Source of the DNA: Rhodoferax ferrireducens | GTDB lineage: Bacteria; Pseudomonadota; Gammaproteobacteria; Burkholderiales; Burkholderiaceae_C | Length of the DNA stretch: 64,000 nt | Assembly: GCF_003347515.1 (NCBI RefSeq) | Contig: NZ_QEII01000312.1 | Location: forward strand, 1 to 64,000 | Direction of reading: 5' to 3' | Part shown: positions 60,896 to 64,000 of the stretch, piece by piece | Layout of the letters: each line of letters opens with the position of its first letter | How positions within the stretch are numbered: the first letter of the stretch is position 1 | The notes under the pieces: generated by a model | Seen by the model: the letters and a program-made list of their open reading frames with translations, nothing else | Database searches by the model: none | What the model was told of the DNA's origin: nothing | Position numbers and translations under genes: made by a program

Positions 60896-62250
60896 ATCAA
60901 CTCACAACAACCGCACAGGCCGTACAGGCGATGAGCGCCGCACGGCCGCCCGAAGGCGCGAGGGCCCCCTCGGGGGGCAGCGCAGCACACGCAGTGGCAA
61001 GCGTGGCGGTCATTCTTTCACCCTGGCAACAATACATCTGCCACGCCTGCGGCTACATCTACAACGAAGCCGACGGCGACCCGGACAGCGGCCTGGCCGC
61101 CGGCACACGTTTCGCCGACATTCCCGAGGACTGGGCCTGCCCGCTGTGCGGCGTGACCAAGTCCGACTTCGAAATATACGAGCCACCCAGCCTGGACGCG
61201 CTGCGCGCAAAAGCACAAGGCTGCCGCCCCGTGCCCTCGGCGGGCCAACGCCACCAGCCCGGCGTGGTCATTGTCGGGGCCGGGCGCGCCGGTTGGCAAC
61301 TGGCCGAAAACCTGCGCGCCATGGAGGCTGAATTGCCGATCACCCTGGTGACCGTCTGCGCCGGTGATGTCTACGACAAACCGCTGCTCTCGGTCGCCAT
61401 GGCGCGTCAACTCACGCGGGAAAAACTGGTTCGGGAATCCGGTGTCGATGCGGCCCGGCGGCTGAACCTGCGCCTGCTGCCCCACACCCACGCCATCAGC
61501 ATCTGTGCGCAGACAAAACAGCTGCGCACCACCCGTGGCACCTTGCGTTACGACCAGCTGGTGCTGGCGCATGGCGCGCAAGCCGCGCTGCCAGCGCCCC
61601 TGCCGGCATCCCTGTGCTGGCGCATCAACCATTTGGGCGCCTACCTGCAACTGCGCGCCGCACTGGGCACGGTTGACCAATCGGGGGCGAAAGACGTGTT
61701 GATCGTCGGCGCCGGTCTGATTGGCAGCGAACTCGCCAACGACCTGGCGCTGGGCGGCCACTGCATCACGCTGCTGGATGTGCAGTCCGAACCCTTGGCA
61801 CGCTGGCAGGCCGAGCAGGCGGGGCAGCAAGTGCTGCAAGCCTGGAAAGACCTGCCGATTCGCTTTGTGGGCGGGGTGAAGGTCGCCAAGGTCGAGAAGA
61901 TGGGCCAACGCATTCGCATCAGCACCGATTGCGGCCAGCAGTTTGAGGTCGACCAGGTGATTGCGGCGACCGGCCTACAGACCCCCAGCCGACTGGCCCA
62001 GAGCGCCGGCCTGGCATGGCAGAACGGCATCGCGGTGGACCCACTGACCCTGCGCACCAGCAGCCCGGCGATTCACGCCATGGGCGACTGCATCACCATC
62101 AACGGACAGGCCAGCCGCTTCATCGAGCCGATTGCACGTCAGGCCAAAACGATTGCGGCCGCCATCACCGCTTGCACCCCGGTGCCGTATGAGGTCCGAC
62201 CGGCGATGGTGCGCGTGAAGACAAGCTCCAGGCCGCTAACCTTGCACTGA
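60892..62250 (+). CDS. Rubredoxin-rubredoxin reductase fusion
   Basis: This 452-residue protein joins a rubredoxin (about 45-97; both zinc/iron sites YICHACGYIYNEADGD and WACPLCGVTKSDF intact) to an NAD(P)H-dependent FAD reductase (about 118-450; VVIVGAGRAGWQLAENLRA, second nucleotide motif VLIVGAGLIGSELANDL, HAMGDCITING). The reductase is like RubB/AlkT or NorW. Residues about 18-40 (RPPEGARAPSGGSAAHAVASV) are encoded by an inserted GC-rich repeat, making a spliced-on N-terminal extension. The start overlaps the upstream stop as ATGA. Confidence 0.92.
   Translation: MNQLTTTAQAVQAMSAARPPEGARAPSGGSAAHAVASVAVILSPWQQYICHACGYIYNEADGDPDSGLAAGTRFADIPEDWACPLCGVTKSDFEIYEPPSLDALRAKAQGCRPVPSAGQRHQPGVVIVGAGRAGWQLAENLRAMEAELPITLVTVCAGDVYDKPLLSVAMARQLTREKLVRESGVDAARRLNLRLLPHTHAISICAQTKQLRTTRGTLRYDQLVLAHGAQAALPAPLPASLCWRINHLGAYLQLRAALGTVDQSGAKDVLIVGAGLIGSELANDLALGGHCITLLDVQSEPLARWQAEQAGQQVLQAWKDLPIRFVGGVKVAKVEKMGQRIRISTDCGQQFEVDQVIAATGLQTPSRLAQSAGLAWQNGIAVDPLTLRTSSPAIHAMGDCITINGQASRFIEPIARQAKTIAAAITACTPVPYEVRPAMVRVKTSSRPLTLH
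60943..61010 (+). repeat. GC-rich interspersed element, copy 2 (inside rubredoxin reductase gene)
   Basis: It shares GCCCCCTCGGGGGGCAGCGC, AGCACACG and AGTGGCAAGCGTGG with the copy at 43808-43875, and both encode the peptide APSGGSAAH-x-VASV. Confidence 0.85.
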
Positions 62251-62263
62251 GGCAGGACAGACG

Positions 62264-62731
62264 TTAAAGCCCCAAGTCGCTCAATGACGGATGATCGTCG
62301 GGGCGGCGACCCAGTACCCAGTGAAATTTGCGTTCGGCCTCCTTGATGGGAAGATCGTTGATGCTGGCGAACCGCCAGGCCATGAAACCTTGTGGATTGA
62401 ATTCCCAATTTTCATTGCCGTAAGAGCGAAACCAGTGGCCCGAGTCGTCATGCCATTCGTAAGCAAACCGGACCGCGATGCGGTTGCCGGCAAAGGCCCA
62501 CAGCTCCTTGATCAGGCGATAGTCCAACTCTTTGGCCCACTTGCGCACGAGTAACTGGCGCACCTGCTCGCGCCCCACCGGAAATTCGGTGCGATTGCGC
62601 CAGCGAGTGTCCTCTGTGTAGACGAGGGCGACGCGCTCCGGGTCACGCGTGTTCCAGGCGTCCTCGGCCAGGCGTACTTTTTGGGCGGCCGTCTCGGCCG
62701 TAAAAGGGGGAAGGGGTGGTTTGGTTTGCAT
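62264..62731 (-). CDS. DUF1348/NTF2-like protein
   Basis: This 155-residue protein matches the nuclear-transport-factor-2-like DUF1348 family by its ALVYTEDTRWRNRTEFPVGRE, RFAYEWHDDSGHWFRSYGNENW and MAWRFASINDLPI segments. Such proteins are small cone-shaped alpha/beta barrels, some of them enzymes; substrate unknown. The ATG at 62731 gives a typical length, though a GTG at 62755 is possible. It is divergent from the TetR gene and likely repressed by it through the shared operators. Confidence 0.85.
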   Translation of the reverse strand: MQTKPPLPPFTAETAAQKVRLAEDAWNTRDPERVALVYTEDTRWRNRTEFPVGREQVRQLLVRKWAKELDYRLIKELWAFAGNRIAVRFAYEWHDDSGHWFRSYGNENWEFNPQGFMAWRFASINDLPIKEAERKFHWVLGRRPDDHPSLSDLGL

Positions 62732-62756
62732 CAAGGGTTTCTCAATAGGCGTCACA

Positions 62757-62772
62757 TAGACAGGTCTGTCTA
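62757..62772. promoter_or_regulatory. TetR operator 1
   Basis: TAGACAGGTCTGTCTA is a palindrome (7-base arms, GT centre) between two divergent genes. Its reverse complement is exactly the core of operator 2. Confidence 0.8.
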
Positions 62773-62791
62773 CATCTCCAGTCTAACTGAA

Positions 62792-62809
62792 GTAGACAGA
62801 CCTGTCTAC
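62792..62809. promoter_or_regulatory. TetR operator 2
   Basis: GTAGACAGACCTGTCTAC has 8-base perfect arms with an AC centre and lies 10 bases before the TetR start. Confidence 0.82.
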
Positions 62810-62818
62810 AATCCACCC

Positions 62819-63388
62819 ATGCAAGCCAATACTCCCCCGACTCTGCAGAGTCTCCCCGCGCGTGACCGCATTCTGCTCACCGCGCATGCGCTTTTCTACC
62901 AGGAAGGTATCCGGGCGACGGGGATTGACCGCGTCATTGCGGAAGCAGGCGTCACCAAGGTCACGTTTTACCGGCACTTTCCCAGCAAAAACGATCTCAT
63001 CCTTGCGTTCTTGGAGTACCGGCACCTGCGCTGGATGGCCTGGTTCGTGGATGCGCTGCAGCGGCACGGTCAGGTCGTGGCGGCGCTGACCCCGGCTTTG
63101 GCGGAATGGTTCCGCGATGACAACTTTCGCGGTTGCGCCTTCATCAACAGTGTGGGCGAACTGGGTACCAGCCTGCCCGAGGTCGTGGAGATCGCCCGAC
63201 GCCACAAGCACGAAATGGTGTCCGTCATTGCAGGCTTGCTAGCCCTATCAAACAAGCGCGAACAGGATGCGCAGGCCATGGCCTTGGCGGTGGACGGCGC
63301 GATTATCCGGGCGCAGATCGATCAATCCCCTGATGCAGCGCTACAGGCGCTGGACAGGGTCTTGACGGCATTGCAGGCCGGCCAATAG
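62819..63388 (+). CDS. TetR/AcrR family transcriptional repressor
   Basis: This 189-residue regulator has the TetR helix-turn-helix at about residues 12-60 (RDRILLTAHALFYQEGIRATGIDRVI, then AGVTKVTFYRHFPSKNDLI). The C-terminal ligand domain is of the type that follows EYRHLRWMAWF. The ATG at 62819 starts just after the second operator, as expected for autorepression. The divergent DUF1348-like gene is its likely target. Confidence 0.92.
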   Translation: MQANTPPTLQSLPARDRILLTAHALFYQEGIRATGIDRVIAEAGVTKVTFYRHFPSKNDLILAFLEYRHLRWMAWFVDALQRHGQVVAALTPALAEWFRDDNFRGCAFINSVGELGTSLPEVVEIARRHKHEMVSVIAGLLALSNKREQDAQAMALAVDGAIIRAQIDQSPDAALQALDRVLTALQAGQ

Positions 63389-63403
63389 ACCTGCAGTCCC
63401 GGC

Positions 63404-63847
63404 TCAATACTGCTTGTACGGCAAGAACTTACCCGACAGCACCACGTTGACGCGGTCACCCTTGGGGTCAGGCTGACGCACGATGTCCATGGAAAAATCG
63501 ATGGCGCTCATGATGCCGTCACCAAACTCTTCGTGAATCAGTTCCTTGATGGTGCTGCCGTAGACGCTGACAATTTCATACCAGCGGTAGATCAGCGGAT
63601 CGGTCGGCACCGACGTCGGCAACGAGCCTTTGTAAGGCACCACCTGCAGCCACTTTTGCTCTTCGGCATCCAGACCGAAGATCTTGCCGACGATCTTGGC
63701 CTGAGCCGCGTCCAGCGTCATCTGGCCCAGGCAGGCGGCCGTGACCCACTCCTTGGAGAGGCCGACTTTTTTGGCCACGGCGTCCCACTTGATGCCTTTG
63801 GAGACTTTGGTGCTGATGATTTTTTCGGTGACTTCCAGCCGGTTCAT
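63404..63847 (-). CDS. cynS: Cyanase (cyanate hydratase)
   Basis: This 147-residue enzyme turns cyanate and bicarbonate into ammonia and carbon dioxide. The catalytic residues match by position and spacing: R88 and E91 in IYRWYEIVS and S114 in GIMSAIDFSMD. The N-terminal helix-turn-helix-like part (KKVGLSKEWVTAACLGQM) is typical. It lies 48 bases after an ABC transporter ATPase gene on the same strand, pointing to a cyanate uptake and breakdown operon. Confidence 0.96.
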   Translation of the reverse strand: MNRLEVTEKIISTKVSKGIKWDAVAKKVGLSKEWVTAACLGQMTLDAAQAKIVGKIFGLDAEEQKWLQVVPYKGSLPTSVPTDPLIYRWYEIVSVYGSTIKELIHEEFGDGIMSAIDFSMDIVRQPDPKGDRVNVVLSGKFLPYKQY

Positions 63848-63895
63848 GTTGACTCCAGTATTTGAGTTGAGTTGAAAAATAGTGAGGGAAAGGTT

Positions 63896-64000
63896 TTAGT
63901 GCGCGATAGCACGCGACACCAGAAAATCGACGATGTGGTTGCGCAGCTCGTAATAGCCGTCCAGGTGATGCAGGCTGGCGCGCACCCGCGCACGCGGCAG
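63896..64000 (-). CDS. ABC transporter ATP-binding protein, C-terminal end (nitrate/cyanate-type)
   Basis: The last 34 codons of a minus-strand gene are visible; the rest lies beyond the window. The tail (HHLDGYYELRNHIVDFLVSRA) resembles the end of NtrD/CynD-type ATPases of nitrate, taurine or cyanate transporters. Its position before cynS fits a cyanate transporter. Confidence 0.7.
   Translation of the reverse strand: MPRARVRASLHHLDGYYELRNHIVDFLVSRAIAH

Noticed and set aside
58932..62809. Shared TGTCTAC core between the activator palindrome and TetR operators
   Set aside because: The flanking bases and arm lengths differ; seven shared bases are too few to claim one regulator for both.
63233..63275. 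Possible sixth copy of the TAGCT-N19-GGGCTAG element inside the TetR gene
   Set aside because: GCTAGCCC and AAGCGCGAACAG resemble part of the element in reverse, but the TAGCT end is missing and the spacing is off by one.
1..64000. tRNA, rRNA, CRISPR arrays, transposases, prophage genes
   Set aside because: None were recognised on reading either strand; long opposite-strand open frames over GC-rich genes were treated as shadows.

Overview
The window looks like a chromosome segment of a motile betaproteobacterium of the Comamonadaceae, probably close to Rhodoferax. The evidence is the FlhDC-type flagellar cluster, the GC-rich coding style, and two families of short interspersed repeats that I recall from that family. 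The genus is an inference; no rRNA or other species marker is present, and I saw no tRNA, CRISPR array, transposase or phage gene.

Region 1 (1-12261). The 3' end of a flagellin gene is followed, on the opposite strand, by eight tightly coupled genes. They encode a very large tandem TPR/SPINDLY-type glycosyltransferase, a glucose-1-phosphate cytidylyltransferase, a CDP-glucose 4,6-dehydratase, a 3,5-epimerase homologue, a C-methyltransferase, a sugar 4-ketoreductase, a second C-methyltransferase-like protein and a CmcI-like methyltransferase/hydroxylase. Together they read as a route to a branched, methylated CDP-6-deoxy sugar plus the enzyme that could place it on flagellin.

Region 2 (12262-36352). 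The 254-base divergent gap 12262-12515 probably holds promoters for both directions, but no clear box is visible. Then come flhDC, motAB, cheYZ, flhBAF, a degenerate flhG and fliA. Opposite lie flgA, flgM and flgN, with a full sigma-28 promoter before flgM. The flgBCDEFGHIJKL operon follows and ends with an HDOD-domain gene.

Region 3 (36353-44331) is metabolic: a MocR-type regulator, LysE and EamA exporters, a cupin remnant, an aminotransferase, a glutathione S-transferase, a PhzF protein, a threonine-dehydratase-like enzyme and a histidine phosphatase. Several repeat copies sit inside or beside these genes.

Region 4 (44332-57219) is sensory. A PAS-containing chemoreceptor gene is followed by an opposing operon MCP-cheB-cheR-cheA-REC-(Hpt-REC-REC-GGDEF)-cheW-cheW-like, a Wsp-like system that should output cyclic di-GMP. 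Beyond it are a truncated, frameshifted ahpF and a broken copy of the end of the PAS chemoreceptor gene. The 3' ends of the two chemoreceptor genes are direct repeats bracketing about 10.7 kb.

Region 5 (57220-64000) starts with a sigma-54 activator with an N-terminal GAF domain. A perfect palindrome and a consensus -24/-12 promoter precede an operon of an OsmC-like protein, an acyl-CoA-dehydrogenase-fold protein and a rubredoxin/rubredoxin-reductase fusion. A divergent TetR/DUF1348-like pair with two mirror-image operators, a cyanase gene and the end of an ABC transporter ATPase gene complete the window.
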